NCBI RefSeq assembly: GCF_037977055.1
Contig: NZ_CP150274.1
Coordinates: 434,001 to 498,000, forward strand
Direction of reading: 5' to 3'
Source: Paenibacillus sp. FSL K6-1096
GTDB lineage: Bacteria; Bacillota; Bacilli; Paenibacillales; Paenibacillaceae
DNA: 64,000 nucleotides
A program made the translations under genes and the position numbers. Below are positions 26,169 to 35,072 of this stretch, piece after piece. The notes under the pieces are model-generated. The model was not told the DNA's origin. It did not search any database and worked only from the letters and a program-made list of their open reading frames with translations. The first letter of the stretch is position 1. The number at the start of each line of letters is the position of its first letter.

Positions 26169-26384
26169 ATCATCACCACCTTAGGATATAGGATGCACCT
26201 ATTACATTACCCGAATCCGGGGCGTTTGAAAATGATTTTGAGAACAAAATGGGCAGTTTCAAAATAAAGAAAATGATTATGTAATTTTTTCAGATATACA
26301 GCAATATAATTCCCCTATGTCGTTTCAAGCGCCCGCCTAGCGTGTATATTACAAGCATTGACAAAAAAATGGGAGGGATAACAA
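26169..26384. promoter_or_regulatory. divergent glgB / glgC control region
   Basis: 216 bp, AT-rich in the middle. For glgC a plausible sigma-A promoter is TTTCAA (26323-26328), 16 bp, TATATT (26345-26350), with GGGAGGG before the ATG. A TATAAT at 26305 lacks a good -35. I see no clear operator. Confidence 0.4.
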
Positions 26385-27608
26385 ATGAGTAAGAAAGAAT
26401 GTATTGCTATGCTCCTGGCAGGAGGCGAAGGCCGCAGACTGGCCCCCCTCACTTCCAGCATGGCTAAGCCTGCAGTCCCTTTCGGCGGACAGTACAGAAT
26501 TATTGATTTTCCCCTGAGCAATTGTGTGAATTCCAAGATCGATACGATCGGTGTATTGACCCAGTATGAAGCAGAATCCCTGCATCAGCATATCGGTGAA
26601 GGCGAGCCGTGGGGCCTGCATAGCCGCAGTGATCGGGGTGTGAAGCTGCTTCCTTCAGGAGTGGACGGCAGAGACAGTTATACAGGAACCGCAGATGCGA
26701 TCTATAAGAATATTGAATATATTGACAGTCAGAATCCGGAGCATGTGCTCATTCTCTCCGGCGATCATATTTATCATATGGACTACCGCAAAATGCTCGA
26801 TTACCACATCGGCAAATCAGCGAAAGCCACGATCTCCGTCATGGAGGTCCCTTGGGACGAAGCGAGCCGCTTCGGCGTGATGAACGTGGATGCTGATTTC
26901 AAAATTTCCGAATTCGCCGAGAAGCCTAAGGTACCGCAAAGCAACCTGGCTTCCATGGGCATCTATCTGTTCGAGTGGGCGTACCTCAAAGACCATTTGC
27001 TGCGCGATGCTGCGAACCCCGAGTCCGCTCATGACTTCGGCAAGGATGTTATTCCTTCCATGCTGGATGCGAATGACGAGCTGTTCGCTTACCGCTTCGA
27101 AGGCTACTGGAGAGATGTCGGCACCGTTGACAGCTTATGGGAAGCCCATATGGATCTGCTGCAGGTCGAAGACGGCTTCAAGCTCGACAACTCCCGCTGG
27201 CCGATGTACAGCCGGGCTCCGCGCACGAAGCTGGCTGCCATCCGGCCCCGGGTTCAGACCCCTCCGGATGATTGCCTGATCCATGAGACCTGCGCACTTG
27301 AAGGCAGCCTGCAGCGCTCCGTCATCTTCGGCAGCGTTGAGGTCGGCAGACAGAGCCGGATCAAGCAGAGCGTGGTAATGCCGGGTGCGCGCATCGGGCG
27401 CGGCGTGCTGATTGAGAATGCGATTATCGGTGAAGGTGCGGTCATCAAGGACGGCGCGGTCATTAAAGGCAGTGCAGACAACATCGTAGTTGTCGGCCCG
27501 CATGAGATCGTAGCTGCCAAGCCGCTGATCCGTACCCAGCCTTCCCGGCTGCTTCAGGAGGTCTATGAGAAGACCGGCCGCCTGCGGGCAGAAGGAATGC
27601 CTTCCTGA
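26385..27608 (+). CDS. glgC: glucose-1-phosphate adenylyltransferase
   Basis: Makes ADP-glucose, the committed step of glycogen synthesis. A 407-residue protein with the nucleotidyltransferase loop [53 protein letters not shown], the substrate Lys motif [25 protein letters not shown], and a C-terminal left-handed beta-helix ([27 protein letters not shown]). It is transcribed away from glgBA. No glgD subunit gene follows, unlike the Bacillus subtilis operon, so this GlgC may act as a homotetramer. Confidence 0.95.
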   Translation: MSKKECIAMLLAGGEGRRLAPLTSSMAKPAVPFGGQYRIIDFPLSNCVNSKIDTIGVLTQYEAESLHQHIGEGEPWGLHSRSDRGVKLLPSGVDGRDSYTGTADAIYKNIEYIDSQNPEHVLILSGDHIYHMDYRKMLDYHIGKSAKATISVMEVPWDEASRFGVMNVDADFKISEFAEKPKVPQSNLASMGIYLFEWAYLKDHLLRDAANPESAHDFGKDVIPSMLDANDELFAYRFEGYWRDVGTVDSLWEAHMDLLQVEDGFKLDNSRWPMYSRAPRTKLAAIRPRVQTPPDDCLIHETCALEGSLQRSVIFGSVEVGRQSRIKQSVVMPGARIGRGVLIENAIIGEGAVIKDGAVIKGSADNIVVVGPHEIVAAKPLIRTQPSRLLQEVYEKTGRLRAEGMPS

Positions 27609-27629
27609 CCGAACGGACTATAGCGTTAA

Positions 27630-27670
27630 AGGATAAGTTATCGTGTGCAACATATAAATTCTATATTTTA
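27630..27670 (+). repeat. dispersed intergenic repeat (copy 2)
   Basis: AGGATAAGTTATCGTGTG followed by AACATATAAATTC and an AT-rich tail matches copy 1 at 12982-13020 with two differences over the first 32 nt. As in copy 1, it stands between a plus-strand gene and a bidirectional terminator. Confidence 0.65.
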
Positions 27671-27671
27671 A

Positions 27672-27717
27672 AAAAGGGATACAGCCTCGTCCATCCGGAC
27701 TGTGCTGTATCCCTTTT
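27672..27717. terminator. bidirectional terminator between glgC and the kinase gene
   Basis: AAAAGGGATACAGC pairs with GCTGTATCCCTTTT over 14 bp, with T-rich flanks in both directions. Confidence 0.9.
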
Positions 27718-27735
27718 GTCTATTTCGGAAGCTGG

Positions 27736-29136
27736 TTAAGCCTTCGTCTCCGGCGAATCGTCCAGCGGAAGAATGACCGTAACCTGCGTCCCTTTGCCCA
27801 GCTCACTGTCCAACTCCAGCTTGCCGTGATGCAGCTCGACAATCTGCTGGGAGATAGCCAGTCCCAGCCCGGTACCGCCATTAAGCGAATCCACCTGGAA
27901 GAAGCGGTCCCGTACTCTGGAGAGATGGTCTGGACTAATCCCGATGCCGCTGTCACGGACAACCACCGCCATCTCGGTATCCGACAGGCGCTCTGCGAGC
28001 AGAACAATACTGGAATCCTCCGGCGAGAACTTCACAGCATTATCCACCAGGTTGAGGAATACCTGCTTCAGGCGGTTCGCATCTCCCTTAGTGAATAGGG
28101 TCTCCTCACATTCCAGCAGCAGACGAATCCGCTTCTTCTCGGCCTTGGCCCAGATATTCAGCAGGGTCTCCTGGAGCAGCACCTTAATATCTACGCGCCC
28201 CAAGGAGAGCTTCATTTCGTTCTGCTGCAGCTTGGAGAAGTCGAGAATCTCCTCCACCAGTCCGATCAGCCGGTCGCTCTCCCTCGAGATAATGCCCACA
28301 CCGAGCTTCGTCTCCTCAGGATCATAGCCCCCGGAGACCAGCGTCTCACTCCATCCCTTAATGCTGGTCAGCGGGGTGCGCAGCTCATGGGAGATTGAGG
28401 AGATGAAATCATCCTTGATCTGGTTGCTGCGGACAATCTCCTCTGCCATATAGTTCAGCGTAGAGGCCAGCTCCCCGATCTCGTATTTGTAATTCCCTTT
28501 GATACGGGTCGTGAACTTGCCCCTGGCCATCTGGGCCGATACTGCCGTAATAATGTTCAGCGGCCGCACAATAGAATTGGCAAGCCCGAAGCTGAGCACG
28601 AGCACAATGGACAATACCGCCACCATGATGCCGATGGATACCAGTGTCAGATTAACCAGATCGGCATTAATTCCCTCCATGGAGGTCACATACCGCAGAA
28701 TATACGTATCATGAGCGTTAATCTGCACCATTTTGGAGACGGCCATCACGCTCTCATTGGTGCCGGCCTGGCGGCCAACCCAGCGCCCGATACTGCCGCC
28801 GACAGCCTCGGGAACATCACTTGTCGTAATCGTCCGGTCCGGCTGGAAGCCGGTGGAACTGGTTAGAATGTCTCCCTTGAGGGTCAGAATCTCAAGCTCG
28901 GTATTTTCCAGATTGAAGTACTTCAGCATTCCCTGCAGTTGGTTCCCCGACGGCTCATTCGAGAACTTCGCAAAGTTCTCGGCCACACTGATATAGGTTG
29001 TTATCTTGCTGTAGATGCTGTCATAATAATACGTGCGGATCGCCAGCAAAATAATCGTCTCAACGAGGAGAAGCGCCACAAAGACTACGAGAATATAGTG
29101 CAGTACAATCTGTCTGCGCATCCCCTTCTTGATCAT
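27736..29136 (-). CDS. sensor histidine kinase (HAMP, ResE/WalK-like)
   Basis: A membrane kinase of about 466 residues. First membrane segment VLHYILVVFVALLLVETIILLAI; an external sensing part of about 130 residues; second segment LTLVSIGIMVAVLSIVLVLSFGLA; HAMP (SIVRPLNIITAVSAQMARGKFTTRI); the phosphorylated His in FISSISHELRTPLTSIKGW; and the ATPase boxes VFLNLVDNAVKFSP (N), VVVRDSGIGISPDHL (G1), FFQVDSLNGGTGLGLAISQQIVELHHG (F, G2). The ATG overlaps the stop of the response regulator (ATGA), so the pair is translationally coupled. The signal is unknown. Confidence 0.93.
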   Translation of the reverse strand: MIKKGMRRQIVLHYILVVFVALLLVETIILLAIRTYYYDSIYSKITTYISVAENFAKFSNEPSGNQLQGMLKYFNLENTELEILTLKGDILTSSTGFQPDRTITTSDVPEAVGGSIGRWVGRQAGTNESVMAVSKMVQINAHDTYILRYVTSMEGINADLVNLTLVSIGIMVAVLSIVLVLSFGLANSIVRPLNIITAVSAQMARGKFTTRIKGNYKYEIGELASTLNYMAEEIVRSNQIKDDFISSISHELRTPLTSIKGWSETLVSGGYDPEETKLGVGIISRESDRLIGLVEEILDFSKLQQNEMKLSLGRVDIKVLLQETLLNIWAKAEKKRIRLLLECEETLFTKGDANRLKQVFLNLVDNAVKFSPEDSSIVLLAERLSDTEMAVVVRDSGIGISPDHLSRVRDRFFQVDSLNGGTGLGLAISQQIVELHHGKLELDSELGKGTQVTVILPLDDSPETKA

Positions 29137-29831
29137 TGGGCTTGGCCCTTCCATTTATATCCGTGACCCCATACGGTCTGCAGGTATTCCGGCTCGGACG
29201 GATTATTCTCGATCTTCTGGCGCAGGCGGCGGATATTCACATCAACAATCTTGGGATCGCCCATATATTCCTTGCCCCACACATGGTCGAGCAGCGAGTC
29301 ACGGCTGAGCGGCGTATTCTCCTTCTCCAGGAAGAACTGCACCAGCGAGAACTCCGTGGGCGTCAGCTCAATCGCCTCCCCGCTCCGCTTGAATTGCTTG
29401 GAGATCAGATCCAGCGTGAACGGTCCCGAATGGAAGGATACCTTGGCCGCCTGCTCGCGGTGAACATTCACCCGGCGCAGCAGCGACTGGATCCGGGCAA
29501 TCAGCTCGGTTGGGCTGAACGGCTTGCTGACATGATCATCCGCTCCTACCGACAGGGCATAGACCTTATCCTGCTCCTGAACCTTGGCCGTGAGGAAAAT
29601 AATCCCCAGCCGCTCATTGGTCTCGCGGATGCGTCTGCACACTTCAAAGCCGTCGATGCCGGGAACCATGACGTCCAGCAGGGCGATATCAATATCATGG
29701 ATGGTTGTCAGCTTATGCAGCGCCTCATTGCCGTCTGCCGCCTCCAGCACTTCAAAACCGTTGCGTTTGAGATTAATGACAATAAAACTGCGGATGGATT
29801 CTTCATCCTCCAGTATCAGTACCTTACTCAT
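29133..29831 (-). CDS. OmpR/PhoB-family response regulator
   Basis: 232 residues. Receiver: KVLILEDEESIRSF (acidic pocket), phosphoacceptor D in IALLDVMVPGIDGFEV, switch T in IIFLTAKVQ and K in HVSKPFSPTEL. The C-terminal winged helix holds LTPTEFSLVQFFLEKENTPLSRDSLLDHVWG and VDVNIRRLRQKIENNPSEPEYLQTVWGHGYKW. It is phosphorylated by the kinase encoded just downstream. The ATG at 29831 lies inside the end of the preceding lipoprotein gene, so all four genes of this operon appear coupled. Confidence 0.94.
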   Translation of the reverse strand: MSKVLILEDEESIRSFIVINLKRNGFEVLEAADGNEALHKLTTIHDIDIALLDVMVPGIDGFEVCRRIRETNERLGIIFLTAKVQEQDKVYALSVGADDHVSKPFSPTELIARIQSLLRRVNVHREQAAKVSFHSGPFTLDLISKQFKRSGEAIELTPTEFSLVQFFLEKENTPLSRDSLLDHVWGKEYMGDPKIVDVNIRRLRQKIENNPSEPEYLQTVWGHGYKWKGQAQ

Positions 29832-31116
29832 CGATTCCCTTCCTTTCAATAGAGGATTTGATTCGTCCATCCTCTTCTGCGATGGTATTCTGTTCCAGTT
29901 CCCCCCGGTATCCGATCATCTTGTCCAAATCACGGCCGAGCAGCTTCCAGCCGGAATTCTTCACCCGGTCCCACTCCGCTGCTGAGAAGAACGAGACCTC
30001 GGCAACGGTCTCCCCGGTATCCGACATAATAAACTTGAGCGATTTATTCAGCACGGACTTGGTGTCTACAGTTACGCGCTGCTGCCATTCGGGAGCAAAA
30101 TTAATGGTGAACCGGTCCAGCGGATCATTATACAGTTGGGTGCTGAAGGTCAGCCCCTCTTTGCCGTCCCATTTATAATAAGAGTTGAAGTAAGGAATCG
30201 TCTCAGGGTCGAAATACTCCCAGCCTTTGGGCGGAACCAGCAGGCCAATCTCGATAATGCCGTCCTGATCGATATCCTCGCTGACAATTTTCCGGTCTTT
30301 GAACGTCCGGTCATTCCCCGAAACGGCAACGCGCAGCTTGTTATTCTCCATTACCACAAGGGTAGTATAGGCGGAATGGGAGTCAACTGCAGAATCCAAG
30401 ACTATACCTTCTTTGTTCGCAGCTACTTTTCCTGAGACAATATTGTAATAACTGCTGAAATACGGGTCCAGATTATCAAGCTCATCCAGCACCTTGAAGC
30501 TGTCCTTATACTGGTAAGTAGTTAAGGTTGCGAATTCATTGCGTCTAAAGTAAACAAGGGTTATATCCGGAATCCCGTCCTCGTTTAGATCATCGATGAT
30601 GTATTCTGTGTACGGCTTGGTCAGAATCTCCTCCAGTGCCCCGCCGGAATAGCTGTAGACCACCATGCCCTTCTCTTCGCCGCGGGAGTAACCGGCCACA
30701 ATATTCAGCTTGCCGTCGCCTGTCACATCCTTCAGCTCGACAGAATCCAGATTCATGCCGTCACCGTCGAAGACGAGCTTCTTCACCCAGGCATCCTTCT
30801 GCTTCTCCAGGATCATGCCGTGGATAACCACAGCCTCGTTCTCCGTCCTATAGAAGACCAGAGTCTCCATGATGCCGTCCTTGTCCAGATCCTCTGTAAA
30901 AATCGAGCTGTCATCATCATTGGTCGGACGGATCAGCGTGCCATCCATCGCCTTCAGCGAGGAATTGATCGCTGCCATCAGCGATGCCTTGTCGGCGGGC
31001 AGCTGCGGCACCCTCATCTGGGAGACCGGATCACTGAGGAAGGTACAGCCCGACAGGGCCAGCAGCGACAGAACGGCAACAGCCAATCCTCCGAGTAACC
31101 GTATATTAAGCTTCAT
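29824..31116 (-). CDS. lipoprotein with Asp-rich DxDxDG-type repeats
   Basis: An exported lipoprotein of 430 residues (signal LLGGLAVAVLSLLALSGC, lipobox LSGC). The mature part carries FG-GAP/EF-hand-like loops: DLDKDGIMETLVFY, DVTGDGKLNIVAGY, DLNEDGIPDITLVYF and DIDQDGIIEIGLLV, which suggest calcium binding and a beta-propeller. The gene overlaps the response-regulator start by 8 bp and follows the ABC ATPase gene by 31 bp. An extracytoplasmic sensor or accessory partner of the downstream kinase is a reasonable inference, but the role is not known. Confidence 0.75.
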   Translation of the reverse strand: MKLNIRLLGGLAVAVLSLLALSGCTFLSDPVSQMRVPQLPADKASLMAAINSSLKAMDGTLIRPTNDDDSSIFTEDLDKDGIMETLVFYRTENEAVVIHGMILEKQKDAWVKKLVFDGDGMNLDSVELKDVTGDGKLNIVAGYSRGEEKGMVVYSYSGGALEEILTKPYTEYIIDDLNEDGIPDITLVYFRRNEFATLTTYQYKDSFKVLDELDNLDPYFSSYYNIVSGKVAANKEGIVLDSAVDSHSAYTTLVVMENNKLRVAVSGNDRTFKDRKIVSEDIDQDGIIEIGLLVPPKGWEYFDPETIPYFNSYYKWDGKEGLTFSTQLYNDPLDRFTINFAPEWQQRVTVDTKSVLNKSLKFIMSDTGETVAEVSFFSAAEWDRVKNSGWKLLGRDLDKMIGYRGELEQNTIAEEDGRIKSSIERKGIDE

Positions 31117-31147
31117 GAACCTCTCCTTACTGAACGCCCGGCCCGGT

Positions 31148-31873
31148 TCACAGGTGCAGCCGCTCCTGCGAGGTCAGGCGGCGTCCCTTGACATCATGCT
31201 TGATTCTTCCATCCTCCAGTACCCACAGCCTAGTGGCGAACCGTTCGGCCAGCTCGATCGGCAGCACGGTCAGAACGATCAGGCCGGTCTCCTTGCATAA
31301 TCCACGCAGGGTCTCCAGCACGTTCTCCGCACTCTTCGGGTCCAGGCCGGTGACCGGCTCATCGGCGAGAATGACCTTCGCGCCGTGAACGAGCGCGCGG
31401 GCAATCGCCACCCGCTGGCGCTCGCCGCCGCTGAGCTGGCCGGCCTTCAGCTTCGCCTTGTCCAGCAGGCCGAGCAGCTCCAGCTGGTCCATGGCGCCCA
31501 TATAATCATCGGAGCGGACCATGCCCGTAACCATCCGCCACAGCGGTGTCTGTGCCGCTTGTCCGATCAGCACATTCTTCAGTGCGGTCCGGTTCGGATT
31601 CAGCTCCGCGTTCTGCTCCAGATAGGCCCATTCCCGGCTGATCTTGCGTTTGCCGGTGAAGGGGCTCTTCATAATATCGCTGCCGTCTACCCGGAAGTTC
31701 CCCCGGTCCCACTTCTCCCGCAGGGCCAGGCACTTCAGAAGTGTCGATTTGCCGCTTCCGCTCGCTCCGAGCAGGGCCACAAATTCCCCGGGCTCCAATT
31801 GAAAACTGATATCCTGTAATACCGGTGCTTTATCTTCCCCGACCGCTTTGGCCAAATGTTCAACTGTAATCAT
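31148..31873 (-). CDS. orphan PhnC-like ABC ATPase with altered H-loop
   Basis: 241 residues. Walker A GASGSGKST, Q87 (YLEQNAELNPN), signature LSGGERQR (147-154) and Walker B VILADEPVTGLDP are intact. It most resembles phosphonate (PhnC) ATPases, but the switch His region, NLHQVDLA in PhnC, reads TVLPIELAERFATRL here, so the His appears replaced by Leu204. No permease gene is adjacent. It heads an operon with a lipoprotein, response regulator and kinase, which hints at a signalling role or at a permease encoded elsewhere. Confidence 0.8.
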   Translation of the reverse strand: MITVEHLAKAVGEDKAPVLQDISFQLEPGEFVALLGASGSGKSTLLKCLALREKWDRGNFRVDGSDIMKSPFTGKRKISREWAYLEQNAELNPNRTALKNVLIGQAAQTPLWRMVTGMVRSDDYMGAMDQLELLGLLDKAKLKAGQLSGGERQRVAIARALVHGAKVILADEPVTGLDPKSAENVLETLRGLCKETGLIVLTVLPIELAERFATRLWVLEDGRIKHDVKGRRLTSQERLHL

Positions 31874-31962
31874 AGGTCAGCCTCTCCTGTCTTCGACTAT
31901 ACTCTATAGTGTACTCTGAAAGCGGGATCAAATTCCATGCGAGCACTCGTTCTTATCTTACC

Positions 31963-33141
31963 TCAAATCGTCTTCCGTGGCGAGAATAATAACCCGGCCA
32001 GTCCGAACAGAATATACAGACCGCCCATTACGGCAAAGACACTTCCGCCCCAGCCGAACTGCAGCAGCAGGCCGCCGATGCCAGGGCCCGCAATACTGCC
32101 AAGGCTATAATGGAAAGAAGACACAACATTGGCTGCGGGCAGCAGGTTGCGCGGCAGGATATCAGCGGCATAGCTCAGGCCAAGCGAGAAAAACGAGCCG
32201 ACCAGTCCCCCGGACACCATCAGCAGCACCAGCGTCAGCCAGAAATGGCCGCCCGCCAGCGGCAGCAGCACGAAGGCCAGGCCGCCGCCTGTCCCAGCGC
32301 TGATCAGGATGGCCTTGCGGCCGTAGCGGTCGCTCCAGATGCCGAGCGGCAGCTGGAGCAATAGACCCCCGATGCCCGCGAACGGCAGCAGCGCGGCAAT
32401 CTGGTCGGCGCTGAAGCCGGTGCGCAGACCATACACCGGGAAGCTGCTGTTGAGGCTGGCTTCCATATAGCCGTACAGCAGCGCCGGAATCAGCGCATAC
32501 CAGGCAAGCCGGTAGCTGCGGGCGAACCGGCTCGCCTGCCCTTCGCTGTGGTCCATCGCTTCCGGGCGGGAATCCGGCAGCTTCCAGCCGACCAGGAGCA
32601 GCGCCAGCACGAACAGCAGCGCGGTGATCAGGAACGGGGCGGCCTGTCCGAACCGCAGCAGGCTGATGCCCAGCGGCCCCAGGCTGAAGCCGAGGCCATA
32701 GGACATCCCGTAGAGCGAGAGATTCCGCCCCCGGTGCTCCGCCGGTGTCATCAGCAGCACCCAGAGCTGGGCGGCGTAGTTCACGGCAGAGTCGCCGATG
32801 CCGACCAAGAGGCGCAGCACGAACCAGATTTTGACGCCGGGCAGCAGCGGGAACAGCACCAGAGAGGCCAGCACCAGCGCGAGGCCTGCGGCCATCAGCT
32901 TCTTGAAGCCGATAGCGCCCAGCACCCGTTCGGCAACCAGGGTCATGGCGAAGGAGCCTACATAGAGCGCGGCTGCATTCAGCCCGTTCAGCGAAGAGGA
33001 GATTCCCTGCTGCTCCAGCAGAATCGACAGGACCGGCAGCAGCATTCCCTGGCTCAGTCCGGCGAGAATAATGACAGTAATTAAGATTAGATAGTTCGTT
33101 CTGCCGCTGTCCTTCAGCGGCCTAGTACTTGTAAGTGGCAC
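31963..33141 (-). CDS. MFS transporter
   Basis: A 12-helix major facilitator protein of 392 residues. The GTG at 33141 (VPLTSTRPLKDSG) is chosen for AGGAGG 8 nt upstream. Family marks: AERVLGAIGFKKLMAAGLALVL after helix 2, the central loop QASRFARSYRLAWYALIPALLYGYMEA, and LGIWSDRYGRKAILISAG (G-x3-D-R-x-G-R motif A of the second half). It probably exports a small molecule; drug or sugar efflux cannot be told apart. It is divergent from the ArsR-type regulator at 33281, which may control it. Confidence 0.9.
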   Translation of the reverse strand: MPLTSTRPLKDSGRTNYLILITVIILAGLSQGMLLPVLSILLEQQGISSSLNGLNAAALYVGSFAMTLVAERVLGAIGFKKLMAAGLALVLASLVLFPLLPGVKIWFVLRLLVGIGDSAVNYAAQLWVLLMTPAEHRGRNLSLYGMSYGLGFSLGPLGISLLRFGQAAPFLITALLFVLALLLVGWKLPDSRPEAMDHSEGQASRFARSYRLAWYALIPALLYGYMEASLNSSFPVYGLRTGFSADQIAALLPFAGIGGLLLQLPLGIWSDRYGRKAILISAGTGGGLAFVLLPLAGGHFWLTLVLLMVSGGLVGSFFSLGLSYAADILPRNLLPAANVVSSFHYSLGSIAGPGIGGLLLQFGWGGSVFAVMGGLYILFGLAGLLFSPRKTI

Positions 33142-33280
33142 GAATACATCCTCCTGTGTACAGCTGCGGTGAACAGAATCCTTACGTCCATAGGCAAACA
33201 CGGAACATTATAGTGGACAACCTTCTTCAAAACAAGAGATAATATATAGAAGTGACTGATTGATGGAGGTGACCGGCCTG

Positions 33281-34198
33281 ATGAAATATGAACTCGAAAT
33301 TGATGTTTCCCCTGTATATGAACTGCTCGACAGCTTCATGTTATATGTGACCAAGAAATGGACCTCCAACCTGGAGATCGGCACCGACTGGATCCGGGAG
33401 GTGGACGGCCGCTTCACCCCGCAGCAGCTGGCTGCATTAAGGCAGGCGGCCGAATGGCCTTTTGACGATTACGATGTGCTCTATGCCTGGGCCTACAGCC
33501 GGGGGGAAGCGTCCAAGGTGACACAGTTCCTGAATGAGCTGGAAGTCTCCTCCCTGGAGGAATGCCTGGCGCGGACCGAGCCTTTTTTCCATAACTTCTC
33601 TGCTGAAGAATGCGCCCGGATTAAGCACGGATATACACCGCTGCTGCGGTTATGGTATGAGCACTATTTCCGCCATGTGGAGCATACTATTCTGCCGCTA
33701 CTGATCGAAGACGCCTCGGAGAAAAAGATACTGGAGAGCAAAATGGACATGGTCCCGCTGATTGAATATGCCTCTGGAGGCATTGTCATCGAGGACATTC
33801 CGGAACTTAAAACCATTGTCCTGCTGCCGACGGTCCATAACCGTCCGATCAATACCTACTGCTTCTACAAGCATATGATGCTGGTACAATATCCGGTGGA
33901 TGTCCCCTCAGAGAATGAGGAAGAGCCGCCGATGGTACTGCTCCGCCTGACCCAGGCGCTCTCTGACCCGACCCGGCTGAAGCTGCTGCGCTTCGTGGCG
34001 GGCGAGCCGAAGTCGCTGTGGGACATGCAGTCTGAGCTGAACCAGTCCCGGGAGATGCTGATGCACCATCTGCTCAGTCTGCGCGTCGCAGGGCTGCTGC
34101 GGGTGCATCTGCGCGGTGAAGGCACCGAACGCTACAGCATCCGGCCGGACGGGGCCTCCGAGCTCCAGATGTTCCTGGAGTCCTACATCCGCATCTAA
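33281..34198 (+). CDS. ArsR-type HTH regulator with long N-terminal domain
   Basis: 305 residues. The C-terminal 80 form an ArsR winged helix: LTQALSDPTRLKLLRFVAGEPKSLWDMQSELNQSREMLMHHLLSLRVAGLLRVHLRGEGTERYSI. The N-terminal 220 residues (YELEIDVSPVYELLDSFMLYV through PELKTIVLLPTVHNRPINTY) are typical of a Bacillales family of larger ArsR proteins and have no metal-binding Cys pair. The ATG at 33281 lies 9 nt after GGAGGTG. It is divergent from the MFS gene and 24 bp upstream of a HAD gene. The ligand is unknown. Confidence 0.82.
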   Translation: MKYELEIDVSPVYELLDSFMLYVTKKWTSNLEIGTDWIREVDGRFTPQQLAALRQAAEWPFDDYDVLYAWAYSRGEASKVTQFLNELEVSSLEECLARTEPFFHNFSAEECARIKHGYTPLLRLWYEHYFRHVEHTILPLLIEDASEKKILESKMDMVPLIEYASGGIVIEDIPELKTIVLLPTVHNRPINTYCFYKHMMLVQYPVDVPSENEEEPPMVLLRLTQALSDPTRLKLLRFVAGEPKSLWDMQSELNQSREMLMHHLLSLRVAGLLRVHLRGEGTERYSIRPDGASELQMFLESYIRI

Positions 34199-34222
34199 CG
34201 ACTAACTATAGGAGTGAGCCTC

Positions 34223-34975
34223 ATGAAATACTTGCCGCAACAAATCATCTTCGATCTGGACGACACACTGGTGCACTGCAATAAATATTTCGATCTCATT
34301 CTGGGGCGCTATTTCGAGCTTATGAACGGCTGGTTCAGCGCTTACGGCCCCTCGATGAGTGAATTCCGCAGCAAGCAGGTTGAAATCGACGTGGAGACCG
34401 TCAGCACCAGCGGGCTGGCCAGTGATAATTTCCCGAAATCCCTGATTGCTACCTACCGCTACTTCTGCGGCAAATATAACCGTAAGCCTGACGCTCTTGA
34501 AGAGCAGCAGCTGATGAAGCTGGGCATGAGCGTGTATGACCAGGAGGTCGAAGCCTATCCCGGGATGGTCGAGACGCTCGATACACTGAAGCAGGACGGG
34601 CATTCCCTCTACCTGTATACCGGCGGCGATGACGCCATCCAGCAGCGCAAAATCGCCCAGATGAAGCTGGACGAATACTTCGATGACCGGATCTATATCC
34701 GCCAGCACAAAAATGTGGAATCTCTGGAGCAGATTCTGAATACTTACCATTTCGACCGGAGCATCACCTGGATGATCGGCAACTCCCTGCGGACCGATGT
34801 GCTTCCCGCCCTGACGGCCGGCATCAACAGCATCTATCTGAAGCAGCAGAACGAATGGCTCTACAATCTGGTTGAGCTTCAGCGCGAAATGCAGCAGTCG
34901 GTCATGACCATCTCCGCCATTAACGAGGTTCCTCCGGTCATCCGCATGGCCGCCCTGCGCGAGCATCACGGCTGA
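34223..34975 (+). CDS. HAD superfamily hydrolase
   Basis: A phosphatase-like protein of 250 residues. Motif I is IIFDLDDTLVHCN, with the nucleophile Asp and the acid/base Asp two residues later; motif II is LYLYTGGDD (Thr); the motif III/IV region is WMIGNSLRTDVLPALTAGINSIYL. The cap between motifs I and II is helical (C1 type). The substrate is unknown; proteins of this kind act on small phosphate esters. AGGAG precedes the ATG at 34223. Probably co-transcribed with the ArsR-type regulator. Confidence 0.85.
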   Translation: MKYLPQQIIFDLDDTLVHCNKYFDLILGRYFELMNGWFSAYGPSMSEFRSKQVEIDVETVSTSGLASDNFPKSLIATYRYFCGKYNRKPDALEEQQLMKLGMSVYDQEVEAYPGMVETLDTLKQDGHSLYLYTGGDDAIQQRKIAQMKLDEYFDDRIYIRQHKNVESLEQILNTYHFDRSITWMIGNSLRTDVLPALTAGINSIYLKQQNEWLYNLVELQREMQQSVMTISAINEVPPVIRMAALREHHG

Positions 34976-35072
34976 GCAGCCGGAGCAGTGTTGTTACAAA
35001 TGGCATAGGCAGCCTGCCGCGGTATGTTTATACTATTGGAGTAGATTTCCATATCGCGCAGGAGGCTCCTTC

